From Pleurostoma richardsiae (taxonomy: Eukaryota > Ascomycota > Sordariomycetes > Calosphaeriales > Pleurostomataceae), in the NCBI GenBank assembly GCA_030052745.1, contig JANBVO010000026.1:372001-436000 (forward strand): DNA of 64,000 nucleotides, read 5' to 3'. The notes beneath the pieces were generated by a model, which did not search any database, was not told the origin of the DNA, and was given only the letters and a program-made list of their open reading frames with translations. Shown in pieces: positions 53,651 through 64,000 of this stretch; the stretch's first letter is position 1, and each line of letters starts with the position of its first letter. Both the position numbers and the translations under genes were made by a program.

Positions 53651-55654
53651 ATGGCAAAGAAACCGGTTATCGGCCTTCTAGGCGGCGGGCAGCTGGGGCG
53701 CATGCTCCAGGAGCAGGCTGCCCTGCTCGGCATCGAGCTGGTGGTGCTCGACGAAGCCGGCTGCCCGACGCGCCAGATCAACCAGAACGACAAGCATGTC
53801 ACGGGCTCCTTCAAGGACCCGGAGAAAATCCGCGAGCTCGCCAGGAGTTGTGACATCCTCACGGTCGAGATCGAGCATGTCAACACCGATGTGCTCGAGG
53901 AGATCGCCACCAAGGGTGTTGATGTTGGCGGCCAGCTAAAGAAGGTGCCCGTGCACCCGTCATGGGACACCCTGCGCCTGATCCAGGACAAGTACCTTCA
54001 GAAGGAGCACTTTGGAAGAGCGGGCATTCCTATCGCGCCGCAGATGGCCATCGGCTCTGGAGCGTCTATGCTGGACTCTCTGCGGAAAGCCGCTCAGACC
54101 TTCGGCTTCCCCTTCATGCTCAAGGCGCGAAAGGGGTCCTACGATGGCCGCGGTAACTTCAAGGTGGACGGTCCAGGTGACTTTGAGGAGGCCATCACCG
54201 CCATGGGGAAGCTCTCTCTTTACGCCGAGAAGTTCCTGCCGTTCAAGCGCGAGCTGGCCGTCATGGTTGTGAGAGCGGAGGCTGACGACGGCACGCTGAG
54301 GGACGTGTATGCTTATCCCGCGGTCGAGACTGTCCACGAAGACAGCATATGCACCAAGGTGTTCTATCCCCCGCGACAAGTGCCGGCGGATGTCTGCGAG
54401 AAGGCGAGGAAAATGGCCTCCGATGTTATTCGGACGTTGAAGGGTAGAGGAGTGTTTGCTGTGGAGATGTTCCATTTGGATGGCGGTACGTCCTCTTACA
54501 AAGAGACTGCGGTCCAGACGCTTATACTATGGCAGATAAACTGGCGATCAATGAAGTTGCCCCAAGACCGTAAGTATCCTCTGGTTTGCTTGTTAATTCT
54601 TGTCTTTGGGCTGTCCCAGGAGACACCAGGGGCTGTCTGCCCTCGGGCACAACTTGTTGGTTTGCAGAAACAGCTAATTGTATGCTGCAGTCACAATTCC
54701 GGCCACTACACCATAGAAGCTATACCGGCTATGTCCCAGTACCGGGCGCAGCTTTACTCCATTCTTGATATCATTCCCCCTTCTCTCAAGCTGCAGCCTC
54801 GGGTCTCTGGCGCCATTATGCTCAATATCCTGGGCGGCGCACAGGAGGATTCGCATGATCCCCTGGTCGATCTGACCCATTCGGTCTATGATGACGACAT
54901 GGACATCTTCCTGCACCTGTACGGCAAAACGTCCAAGCCTGGGCGCAAGATTGGACATATCACCGTCACCTCCTACTCGCCCAGCGTAAACCTTGAACAG
55001 TTGGCAGCGCCCTTGATCAAGGAGGTTGATAGCATCCGCCAGGGCCGTCTTGATGCTGCTTCGGCGCAGCTGCGCCCCGTGGAGGCCCCTGCTGCCTCTC
55101 AGCCGGCGCCTACCTCCTCGGCGTCTTCCCGTGACGCCAAGAGCCCCTTGGTAGTCGTCACGATGGGCTCCGACTCGGACCTACCAGTCCTGAAGGGCGC
55201 ATTTGAGGTCCTGGAGCGCTTCCACGTCCCCTATGACTTCACCATCACCTCTGCCCACCGGACCCCCCACACGATGAGCGAGCTGGCCAAGTCGGCCGCA
55301 TCTCGCGGGATCCGCGTACTCATTGCGGCAGCTGGCGGTGCGGCGGCCCTGCCCGGCATGCTTGCCTCCGAGACCACCGTGCCGGTCATTGGTGTGCCCG
55401 TCAAGGCGACGCACCTTGACGGTCAGGACAGCCTTCTGAGCATCGTGCAGATGCCGCGCGGCTGCCCCGTCGCGACAGTTGGTATCAACAACTCTACGAA
55501 CGCCGGCATGCTCGCTGTACGCATCCTGGGGTCTAGCGATGCGGGATATAGGCAGGCGATGGCGGATTACATGAAAGCGATGAGTGACGAGGTAGAGGAC
55601 AAGGCCGCGAGGCTGAAGGAGATCGGGTGGAAGGCGTATATGGAAAAGAAATAA
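53651..55654 (+). CDS. ADE2: Phosphoribosylaminoimidazole carboxylase
   Basis: Exons are 53651-54485, 54536-54569 (34 nt) and 54691-55654; introns are 50 and 121 bp. The product is 610 aa. The enzyme carboxylates AIR in purine synthesis. The N-terminal part is the ATP-grasp PurK-like domain, starting GLLGGGQLGRML, with the catalytic join DGDKLAINEVAPRPHNSGHY built from all three exons. The C-terminal PurE-like domain has MGSDSDLPVLKG, SAHRTPHTM, AAAGGAAALPGM and GINNSTNAG. The two introns together are a multiple of three (171 bp), so an uninterrupted frame of 668 codons crosses the region, but it lacks the conserved join. Upstream the frame is open only through a GTG, so the ATG at 53651 is the start. 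Confidence 0.95.
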   Translation: MAKKPVIGLLGGGQLGRMLQEQAALLGIELVVLDEAGCPTRQINQNDKHVTGSFKDPEKIRELARSCDILTVEIEHVNTDVLEEIATKGVDVGGQLKKVPVHPSWDTLRLIQDKYLQKEHFGRAGIPIAPQMAIGSGASMLDSLRKAAQTFGFPFMLKARKGSYDGRGNFKVDGPGDFEEAITAMGKLSLYAEKFLPFKRELAVMVVRAEADDGTLRDVYAYPAVETVHEDSICTKVFYPPRQVPADVCEKARKMASDVIRTLKGRGVFAVEMFHLDGGTSSYKETAVQTLILWQINWRSMKLPQDRKYPLVCLLILVFGLSQETPGAVCPRAQLVGLQKQLIVCCSHNSGHYTIEAIPAMSQYRAQLYSILDIIPPSLKLQPRVSGAIMLNILGGAQEDSHDPLVDLTHSVYDDDMDIFLHLYGKTSKPGRKIGHITVTSYSPSVNLEQLAAPLIKEVDSIRQGRLDAASAQLRPVEAPAASQPAPTSSASSRDAKSPLVVVTMGSDSDLPVLKGAFEVLERFHVPYDFTITSAHRTPHTMSELAKSAASRGIRVLIAAAGGAAALPGMLASETTVPVIGVPVKATHLDGQDSLLSIVQMPRGCPVATVGINNSTNAGMLAVRILGSSDAGYRQAMADYMKAMSDEVEDKAARLKEIGWKAYMEKK

Positions 55655-57214
55655 GGAAGCGAATGGCAAAATTAGATTTAGAGCTGCTGTGTATGGGAGA
55701 TTACAAGTGCTTAGAGCACCTAGCCCCTATATTCAGACAGCCGTGTGAATGATACCCGAGACCACGAACACACTATGCGTGCGTCGCAAGTGTCATTGGA
55801 TTTTCCTCTTGATTGTTTGCTCCAAGTTTCAGGCTTTTGCTCACATCGACTGCAATCCGCGTGTGTCAAGCCAGGAGTTGTCTCTCCGTCTCTCTGTGAC
55901 GCATCCCCGTGTAATACACGGGCTGCCGTCGACGGCTAGAGCTATCTACCTATCTGCTTGCCTTTGCTAACCATATCGGTACAGCAAGTCGCCTGACGCC
56001 GGGACAGTCGGCAGATCAGCAGCAACAGCAGCAGCAGCAGCATGAGATGGATGCCCAGGTAAAAAGTCAGCACCGCCCATTCAAGGCGGTAGCGTAGTAT
56101 GGATCGGACCGACAGGTGACGGAGCAGCCTTTCAAGTTAACATTCTCTCTGCCTTTCTACTGCCTCCGGAAGGACACCCTGTTTGTCAGCTCGGTACTTG
56201 GACAGCACTTGGTGAGAATAATTCCCCTAGTGCCGTCATATCACATGTAGGGCCCCGGCTAGCGAGGCTCAGAGTACTCCGTACTGTAAGGCGCTGCGAA
56301 AGAAACAGTACCGTCTCTAATAGGACCATGGTCCGTCTGGTTGAGAGAACCAGTTCAACCAGACTTGCGATCACATCTTTACCACTTATATAAGCAGAGT
56401 CCGGCCGGTAGGCTGTTATTCTCAGCATCAGGATCGTACAATTTGCGTGCAATAATCAGGCAGGTATATCCATGATCTTACCGTACAGTATCTGACTTCA
56501 CTGCAGTCTGCCGAGCCCGCACCGCGATCTTCAGTGAGGTCAGGTAATCGGAAACGTCATTGGAGGGGTCGGTGAAAACGACCGAAGAGAAGGTCTTTGT
56601 TGGCCGGATATTGTTAGAGAAATACCTGAATATGCGCCCATGCTGTGTGATGACTGAAGAATCTCGATAACGCTCCGCCCCACACAAGTACGGTGATGAC
56701 TGTTGCTGCGCCCCCCGTGGGACAGCCATCTCGCCCGCCTCGCGTTGGTGCCGGCTGCCTTCCATCGTCTGGAGCAATTCTCTACCTACACTCAAACTGC
56801 CTCCGTGCTGTGCTGCCGTCCCCGGAACGTCACCCGCACGCATCTATACTCCAGGGTTGCCTCGTCACTCTCGCCAGCAACTGCGGCCAGCCTGCCATTC
56901 TGCGGCCTCATCGTCACCGGGGTGAATCAGGAAGCAGCGGGCTTGTGCAGTCAACTCCCAGCTGTCGCTGCCGCTTGCAAATCCTGGTGATTGTTCTTTC
57001 CCTCTTCCTTTCACTGTCCGCCACCCTCTCCTCATAAGAAGCGATTCCCCCTGCTGCTCCTGCGCCCGCGCTCTCTCGCCTTTGCCCAAGCAGCCATGGT
57101 GAGTTTGCCCGCGGCTTTCGACCCTCTGCTCGAGCTCGGATTTTCTTCCTCTTCTTTCTCCTGAGCTCCTCTTTTACTTCTTCGCGCTTCGACACTGCGA
57201 CGTCTTGTCCCGCC
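55655..57214. other. Intergenic region, about 1.6 kb, promoter of the deubiquitinase gene
   Basis: No gene is supported; a minus-strand frame at 56478-56843 has no domain. A CAG repeat lies at 56018-56042. An ATG directly followed by GTGAGT at about 57096 could be a 5'-UTR splice donor or a small upstream start. Pyrimidine-rich stretches at about 56,995-57,065 and 57,145-57,185 precede the deubiquitinase ATG. Confidence 0.5.
56018..56042. repeat. CAG/CAA trinucleotide repeat
   Basis: About eight CAG/CAA units lie in an intergenic region. The flanking frame is short, so I do not read it as a polyglutamine gene. Confidence 0.8.
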
Positions 57215-60200
57215 ATGGCGCCCCACGAGGACGACCCGCCAGCAGCTCAGCTAGCTAACCTGACCGTTTCCGATGAGGCTTTCAATCCCGACATGCACTC
57301 GCCCAACGATATGATGATCGATGGCGAGGAGCACATCGTCGAGCCCACCGCCAATGGCGAGGAGCGGGACAACCTCGCCATCATCAACCCAGATCATCTC
57401 GAGACCGAGGCAGAGCACCTGCAGGATCTGCCTGTAGCAACTGACTGTACGTGAATGCCACGACCCCCAACGCGAGCCCGACGCCGGGCATGGTGGATCA
57501 CGGCATGCTGACTTGGGGTGCAGTCAATGCTATGAAAGAGATCGTCCTCCCGCCGCTCATCGAGGAGCCGCGCGTCCTCGAGGACCAAGTAGACACATGG
57601 ACAGTTGAAGGCTGGACGAATCTCTCTAAGAAAGAACACGGCCCAATATTTGAGGCAGGAGGATATCCTTGGTACGTCACCTGAGGGCGGTTCGCACCAT
57701 GGGCTTATCAATGCTGACGGCTCCAACTCTCCAGGCGCATCCTTCTGTTCCCCTACGGTAACAACGTCGACCAGTGCTCCATCTATCTCGAACATGGCTT
57801 CGAGCCAAATGCAATCCCTGAGGACTGGAGCTGCTGTGTTCAGTTCGCTCTGGTATTATGGAACCCCAACGATCCCACGATCTACGCCCACCACTCCGCG
57901 CACCACCGCTTCACAAAAGATGAGAGCGACTGGGGCTTCACAAGGTTTCTGGAGTTGCGCAAGATGTTCAATGTCCCCTGGGAGAGCTCTTCGAGACCGC
58001 TCGTGGAAAACGACACTGCCAACATCACGGCGTACGTCAGGGTTGTGGAAGATGAGACCGGTGTATTATGGCATAACTTCAGCAACTACGACTCCAAGAA
58101 GGAGACCGGATACGTCGGCCTTAAGAATCAGGGAGCCACATGCTACCTGAACTCTCTACTGCAGTCTCTTTACTGCACAAACGCTTTCCGGAAGGTGAGT
58201 CCGGCCTGGGCCGGGGGTGCCGTGATTTCTGCTGCTGACAAGCTCAGGCCATATATGACATTCCCACCGAGCAAGACGAGAGCATGAATAACAGTGCATA
58301 TACCCTGCAAAGGCTATTTTACCAGCTCCAGACCTCAAAGACGGCGGTCAGCACGAACGAACTTACAAAGTCTTTTGGTTGGGAGACTAGGCATATATTC
58401 GAGCAACAGGATGTCCAGGAGCTCTCACGCAAGCTCATGGAGCGCATGGAGGAGAAGATGAAGGGCACGAAATTGGAAAATGTGCTTCCTCAGATTTTCA
58501 GTGGCAAGATCAAGACGTACATCTCTTGCATAAACGTCGACTACGAATCCAGCCGCATCGAGGACTTTTGGGACATCCAGCTGAACGTTAGCGGCAACAA
58601 GAATCTCCTAGAGAGCTTCCAAGACTATATCCAAGTCGAGAAGATGGAAGGTGAGAACCAGTATTTTGCTGGCGATGAGCACAAGCTTCAAGATGCAAAC
58701 AAGGGAGTCATCTTCATGAGCTTCCCCAATGTCCTGCACCTGCAGCTCAAGCGATTCGAGTACGATATCCAGCGGGACACGATGATGAAGATCAACGACC
58801 GATACGAGTTTCCCGAGCGTTTTGACGCTGCGCCCTATCTCTCCGAGGACGCCGACCGCTCGGAGCCATGGACCTACAAGCTGCACGGCGTGCTCGTACA
58901 TAGTGGAGATCTTAATGCTGGCCACTACTATGCGTTCCTCAAGCCTGAGAAGGATGGATGGTTCTACAGGTTCGATGACGACAAGGTCACCAAGGCCACG
59001 ATGCGGGAGGTTCTCGAGGAGAACTTCGGCGGCGAATATCACACGCCGACTGGACCTCTCCGTGCTCCTCTGCAGAAGAAGGCTCCAATCATGAGACCTA
59101 ACAGCGCGTATATGCTAGTTTATATTCGTGAAACGCGCCTGGACAAGATCCTGCACCCGGTGCTACAAGAGGATATACCGCGACATCTCCGTAAGTCGAT
59201 TTCGTGCCCACATCTGTGTTGTGCGTATCTAACGTTGCTCCAGAGCTTAGGTTCGAGGAGGAGGAGGCCGCGAGAGTCGCTAAACGCAAGGAAAGAGAAG
59301 AGCAACACCTCTACCTTGGAGTTAAGGTTGTCACGGAGGAGACCTTCCAACATCACGGCGGTACAGACCTCACAGTCTTTGATGCGAACCCAGCACAGGA
59401 TCCAGCAGCTCCGCGGTTCTACAAGATCCTCCGCACGACAAGCTTCCAGGATTTGGTCAACCAAGTTGCCGAAGATATAGGTCAAGACCCGAAGCGGGTG
59501 CGGCTCTGGATCATGGTGAATCGGCAGAATAAGACGACTCGGCCAGATCAGCCTATCATGGACACGCGGCCAAGCGTTGAGGAGACGTTCAACCGTGGTG
59601 TAGCACACCGGGACAATTCTCTGCGTCTCTGGGCCGAAGTTGCGGAAGAGGTCAACGCCGACGGTGAAGCGGTCTGGCCCACCTACCAGGGCCAGCAGAA
59701 CGGCGTGGTCGTCAAGAATGACCTCATACTTCTCTTTTTGAAGTGTTTCGACATTGAGGCGCAGACTCTGCGCGGTGTGGGCCATGTCTACATTAGCCGA
59801 GAGAAGAAGGTCGAAGATCTCGTTCCGTTGATCCTGAACAAGATGGGCTGGGGAGAAAAATTGCCGAGTGACGAGAAGATCATGTTATGGGAGGAGATTA
59901 AGCCCAGCATGATCGAGGGTCTGAAGGCAAAGCAGTCCCTCAAAGGTGCCGAACTTCAGGATGGTGATATTGTATGCTTCCAACGGACACACGAACGTAA
60001 ATCGCATGTCCTGGAAAAGCGGCTCGGTCTGGGGGAAAACAAAACACCCGACGAAACGTGCGTACCGTACCAGTCGCTTGTGTCGGTGAGGCGTACTGAC
60101 AGCGGTGTGTCTAGGGTCAAGAAGTCAGATGTCTTCGAGGACGCGCGCGAGTACTACGACTTCCTGCTCAACAAGAAATCAGTCAAATTCCATGCGCACC

Positions 60201-61262
60201 CGACGCGATCCGATCCGGCCAAGTACCCTCCTTTCGAGCTCGTCCTGAACTCGCGGATCAGCTACGACCAGTTGGCGGAGAAGGTTGGAAACGCCATTGA
60301 TGTAGACCCGACGCATCTGCGTTTCTACACCGTCAATGGGACGACTGGAAACCCCAGGACGCCTGTGAAGCGGGGACCAAATCAAACGCTGCACACCATT
60401 CTGACACCCAACAATTACGGCCAGCTTAACATGAATCAAAGGACAGACGCGCTGTACTTTGAGGTTCTGGACATGAGCTTAGCAGAGCTGGACACCAAGA
60501 AGAACGTGAAGCTCACATGGCTCAGCGAAGGCATAACGAAAGAAGTATGTTACCTAATGACTTGATTCTTGCCCTGCAGTGCTGATGCCTCGGCAGGACC
60601 ACTATGATATACTCGTCAGCAAGAACGGGACGGTTGAAGATCTGATCCAGGCCCTGATCAAGAAAGCTCAGCTCCCCGACGAGGCCGAGGGCGGTCGTAT
60701 CCGCGTGTACGAGACCAGCAACCACAAGTTCTTCCGAGAGCTGCCCCGCGAGTATCCGGTGATCAGTATCAACGACTACACTAATGTTGTAGCCGAACGA
60801 ATGGCTGAGGACGAAGTCAATATCGAGGAGAATCAGTTCATCTACGTCTTTCACTTCCAGAACGAGCCGAGCCGTGTCCATGGCATGCCGTTCAAGTTCC
60901 TCCTCAAAGAGGTCGGTAGACGCGAGCCATGCAAATGAAAATAGCACAAGCTGACACAGACACATTAGGGCGAGAAGTTCGCCGATACCAAGAAGCGGCT
61001 TGAGAAGCGCACTGGCTTGAAGGGCAAGAGCTTCGAGAAGATCAAATTTGCGGTCGTACGGCGCGCCTCCTACTCCAAGCCGGTCTACCTGAGTGATGGT
61101 AAGGCAGCCCCAAACCCAGCGCGATCCCGGATATGGCTGACAAGTTCTCAAGACGACATCCTTTGGAACATAGGATCTACTGAAGACGACTTCCTCGGTC
61201 TTGACCATCCAGACAGGTCGAGGTCCATGCGGAACGGCGCTGGGGACTTGTTCCTTCGTTAG
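57215..61262 (+). CDS. UBP15: Ubiquitin carboxyl-terminal hydrolase, USP7/UBP15 type
   Basis: Exons are 57215-57446, 57524-57671, 57735-58194, 58248-59190, 59244-60544, 60597-60911, 60969-61098 and 61153-61262, giving 1212 aa; all phases agree. The protein removes ubiquitin from substrates. Domains in order: an acidic N-terminus; a MATH/TRAF-like domain (about 90-215; TWTVEGWTNLSKKEHG, CCVQFALVLWNPND); the USP catalytic domain (about 245-570) with Cys box NQGATCYLNSLLQ and His box LNAGHYYAFL; then the ubiquitin-like C-terminal half (USP7_ICP0_bdg and USP7_C2-like), ending in FLGLDHPDRSRS. The architecture and length match yeast Ubp15 and human USP7. Eight exons make it the most fragmented gene in the window; introns are 52-77 bp. 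Confidence 0.95.
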
Positions 61263-61766
61263 CTTCAAATGTGTCTAATCATCCATTCGGCAATGGCGGT
61301 CAGAGGCTCTCTGTTCTCGATATACCTCTGTGTTCTAACCTTTCCTATACCGACTTCTTTGGCTTTGGCTGTCAAAACGGGCATCCTTCCGGATGAAGGC
61401 GGAAAGGCTGCTTTTTATACATACCATACAGAGACGAGGGCGACATTGGGCACAGGAAGGAAATGGTGGGTGGGATGGAGAGATGGTTTGTCAGTCAGTG
61501 CACCGGGAGGTTGAGAGTTGGCATTACGATAGCGAGGAGCAGGTAGAACTATCAGAAGAAGCATGACAGGCCTTAGACAGACATGATATCCGGGGTCCTT
61601 CACTATGGTCATCGATATTGTGTCTCAGGTGTGCTTCCACATGCCCGACACTCTCAGTGTGGTGTCCGGTTGAGACAAGTTCCAGATAGTCGATGGGTTT
61701 TTATTTCTACCTGACAGAGTACTCCTTGAAGCTCCTCGGAGGATGTCGTCAGCGTTATAGACGTCC
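61263..61766. other. Intergenic region, 504 bp
   Basis: This is the 3' flank of the deubiquitinase gene. No gene seen. A minus-strand frame to about 61,625 could be an extra exon of the small zinc-finger gene if that gene is spliced. Confidence 0.4.
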
Positions 61767-61943
61767 TCACCCACCACGCTTGCCGCAGTCTCCGCAAATC
61801 GTATCCTCATCTGTATTCAGGTGGCCGCATGAGCACCTCCAATCGGCTTCATCCAGCAGCGGTGGTCGACCCGGATCCCCCACGGCCTGTCGCAGGGTGT
61901 TCTCAACGTTGAAATTCCCACTGCGGCTTCGTAGCGCTGCCAT
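61767..61943 (-). CDS. Small protein with RanBP2-like zinc finger
   Basis: A 58-codon frame opens with ATG at 61943 and stops at TGA (61769-61767). Its last third reads WRCSCGHLNTDEDTICGDCG. The spacing W-x-C-x-C-x3-N-x6-C-x2-C follows the RanBP2-type zinc-finger pattern, except that the first Cys pair is separated by one residue instead of two to four. The N-terminal part (FNVENTLRQAVGDPGRPP) is polar. The region just before the stop also forms a splice donor (GTGAGG), with a GCTGAC branch site about 20 bp on. Use of the AAG acceptor near 61,726 would instead give a longer product that continues STLSGRNKN. RanBP2 fingers bind RNA or ubiquitin. No orthologue is known to me. Confidence 0.5.
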   Translation of the reverse strand: MAALRSRSGNFNVENTLRQAVGDPGRPPLLDEADWRCSCGHLNTDEDTICGDCGKRGG

Positions 61944-62880
61944 GATGTGGTGTCTGCTTGTCTGTTCATGTCATTGTCGGATTTCAGATATTTTCAGAAG
62001 TTTGAAACCTCTTTTTCGAATGAAAACCCCGAGAATATGCAAACGATTCACTTACGTCTTCGAAACTTTAGGCTAAGCTTTGCACCTTAGCGGGGGTTTT
62101 CTGCTGTATGTGTTTAGATTATTCCGTAGTAAGTAGAGATATTGGAGAAGTGAAGTTCAACCATGGATGAAGGAGCCAAGGGAATGTTGAGCTTTAAATA
62201 GCGAGGAGTGGTTGTTGACGCCTTGCGGACCAGAATAACATAGTCCTCGGTTCCTACTTGGGCATCAAGGAACAATGTGTGCTTTGATGGGAGTGGTATA
62301 TCACGGCATCTGTGGTGGCACGGCATAGACCTTCGCCCGTGAACAAGCGCAAGCAAGGTTAATCAGTGCCCAGATAGAAGTGAGGGCAAATCAGAAGGAA
62401 AGCTCCAAACAGAGAGGTTGCAACCCGTGAGTACTCGCTGGCCAATAACTGAAGCATCTGCCGAGTCGTGTGCTCTCCCAAGTAGCCATGATGATGCTAT
62501 GGCTTACAGTAACCATTAATCTTCCAACCGTTCAGTGTACGTGGTGTTATCAGTTACCACAGCCTTACCAAACATGGTTTCTGAAGATATCTATAGGATG
62601 CCACACCCACCAACTGCGATCCAGTGTGAGTGCCTGGAGGCTGGAACAGTAGGTAGCGAGCCATGCAAGTGGTGGTGGCTGTGGGTGGGATGACGGAAAT
62701 GTCCATTGAGGGAGGGCGGTTGGCGGGCGGTCGGCGGTGGCAGAAATATTTCTCGAGATCCCTTATCGCGTATCGCTCTCGAACTCTTTCAACGCTTGCG
62801 CACCACCTTAATCTCCACGTTAACGTTCCACCTCATCATCTTTCCACCTCCCGTCCTCCTTCCCGCGAACGCTTGCGACC
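61944..62880. other. Intergenic region, about 0.9 kb
   Basis: It lies between the small minus-strand frame and TIM22. A minus-strand frame at 62114-62356 has no domain. Pyrimidine-rich DNA at about 62,820-62,870 precedes the TIM22 ATG. Confidence 0.45.
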
Positions 62881-63616
62881 ATGAATTTTCCAGGAGGCGG
62901 GCTACCGGGTGGGAATACCCCGATGCCGGGCGGCGTGGACCCAAACGACCCGAACGCCAAGATGGTGAGCCTCTTCCCTCCGCCGGCGCCGCAAAGGCAT
63001 TCCGATCCAATCCCGGAGCACGGGAGGAGACACCAGAGGAACTAACGGGCTTGGTACCAGGTGCGGGACATGCAGAAGTTGATGGAGTCGTGTTTCGCCA
63101 AGACGGCCATGTCAGGCGTCGCTGGATTCGGTCTCGGTGGTGTGTTCGGAATGTTCATGGCCTCGGTGAGCCCTCCTCCGCCCTATCACCCCAGCGACAA
63201 ACATCGGGACTAACCCCGGGCCCCTTTTCCCAATCCAACAGATGGCCTACGACACGCCTTTCCACACCGCAGCGCCCGGCACCCCCGGCGCCCCGGCGAC
63301 CCCGGGCCAGCCGACGCCCATCTCGTCGCTGCCGCTGCGGCAGCAGCTGCGCGTGGGGTTCAAGGACATGGGGGCGCGGTCGTGGAGCACGGCCAAGAAC
63401 TTCGGCATGGTGGGTGCGCTGTTCTCGGGGATCGAGTGCGGCATCGAGGGGTTCCGGGCCAAGAACGACATGGGCAACGGCGTGGCGGCCGGGTGCGCGA
63501 CCGGGGCGATACTGGCGAGGGGAGGGGGCCCGCAGGCGGCGGCGCTGGGGTGCGCGGGGTTCGCGGCGTTCAGTGCGGCTATTGATGCGTGGATGAGGAT
63601 GCCGAAGGATGAGTAG
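62881..63616 (+). CDS. TIM22: Mitochondrial import inner membrane translocase subunit TIM22
   Basis: Exons are 62881-62964, 63061-63165 and 63242-63616; introns are 96 and 76 bp, both phase 0. The product is 187 aa. Tim22 forms the channel of the carrier translocase, which inserts metabolite carriers into the inner membrane. The N-terminus is Gly/Pro-rich ([18 protein letters not shown]). Exon 2 has [24 protein letters not shown], the first membrane segment with its conserved Cys. Exon 3 has [17 protein letters not shown] and [15 protein letters not shown], signatures of the Tim17/22/23 family, and further Gly-rich membrane helices. Length matches the family (about 180-190 aa). Confidence 0.96.
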
Positions 63617-64000
63617 CGGGTTGGTTCCCTTCGTTCTTGGTGTCAGTCAGTGCGAGAGGGTGATGGTCGTCCTCTGCCGAAGGAGGTGGCGGATGATCCA
63701 AGGATCATTGAGATGGCACAGCTGGAGGTATCACCGGCTCTGCCTGGGCTTGCTGGAAACAGGAGGCTCGAAGCTTGCATTCTCGCCGGCGTTGGTGTCT
63801 TGATTGCGGCGTTCCGGATGGCCATGGGACGATAGAATTCGGGGACCCATGGCCGAGCAAAATCTCCACTTGAGCATTTTGACAGCTACGGGTGGACCAT
63901 GGAGAGACCTGTTCTATTAGAAGGACACACACGGTCAACGGATGTGGACGAATACTGTAGCTATAGATCTTTTCTATTCGGAGTTGCTAGAAGAGCAGCT
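63617..64000. other. 3' flank of TIM22 to the window end
   Basis: 384 bp with no supported gene. Short frames on both strands lack domains. Confidence 0.4.

Noticed and set aside
56478-56843. 121-codon minus-strand frame upstream of the deubiquitinase
   Set aside because: No domain and no plausible start context.
62114-62356. 80-codon minus-strand frame ending VELHFSNISTYYGII
   Set aside because: Protein-like in places, but no homology signal, and no splice join to the zinc-finger ORF was found.
1-64000. Transposons, retroelements, tRNA, 5S rRNA, CRISPR arrays
   Set aside because: No transposase, reverse transcriptase, long terminal repeats, B-box-like GGTTCGANTCC in tRNA context, 5S-like block or spaced repeats were seen in a read of both strands.

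Overview
The window is nuclear DNA from a filamentous ascomycete (Pezizomycotina), most likely a Sordariomycete. The evidence is one gene every 2-3 kb on both strands, short introns (about 47-207 bp, mostly 50-80) with GTRNGY-like donors and CTRAC-type branch points, GC-rich codon use, and fungal-specific families (BCS1-like AAA proteins, GPI-anchored DFG5, kelch membrane proteins, questin-oxidase-like enzymes). I see no retroelement, DNA transposon, tRNA, rRNA or CRISPR array. All gene models were made by joining open frames across splice sites by eye. Most are supported by frame continuity and family motifs on both sides of each intron.

Layout. 0-9.4 kb holds housekeeping and cell-wall genes, all on the minus strand: 3-hydroxyisobutyryl-CoA hydrolase, dihydroxyacetone kinase, a DFG5/DCW1 GPI-anchored mannanase and a NAP/SET histone chaperone. 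9.4-21.8 kb looks accessory: a stand-alone adenylation enzyme, an asparaginase with ankyrin repeats, a frameshifted serine esterase, a fungal protein with an HNH-like N-terminus and an APH-type kinase C-terminus, and a badly decayed F-box gene. 21.8-40.3 kb returns to core functions: a BCS1-like AAA ATPase, TFIIIC subunit tau95, the PP2A B56 subunit, a CID/RS-rich RNA-processing protein, a small DUF4748 membrane protein and a WD40-inositol 5-phosphatase. 40.9-46.3 kb holds a kelch transmembrane protein and a DUF4243/questin-oxidase-like enzyme. 46.5-64 kb is dense core: PWP2 (UTP1), septin CDC12, a PDH/BCKDH-type kinase, ADE2, a USP7/UBP15-type deubiquitinase, a previously unlisted 58-residue RanBP2-like zinc-finger ORF, and TIM22.

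How the genes relate. They are mostly independent housekeeping units, not one pathway. Two divergent pairs share short promoters (PWP2/CDC12 and PDK/ADE2). HIBCH, the PDK/BCKDK-like kinase, TIM22 and perhaps the BCS1-like protein are mitochondrial. PWP2 and TFIIIC tau95 serve ribosome production. I found no convincing undescribed multi-gene system. The most unusual items are the F-box relic, the esterase relic, the HNH-like/kinase fusion, the lone adenylation domain, the tiny zinc-finger ORF and several very small exons (9, 18, 24 and 34 nt).
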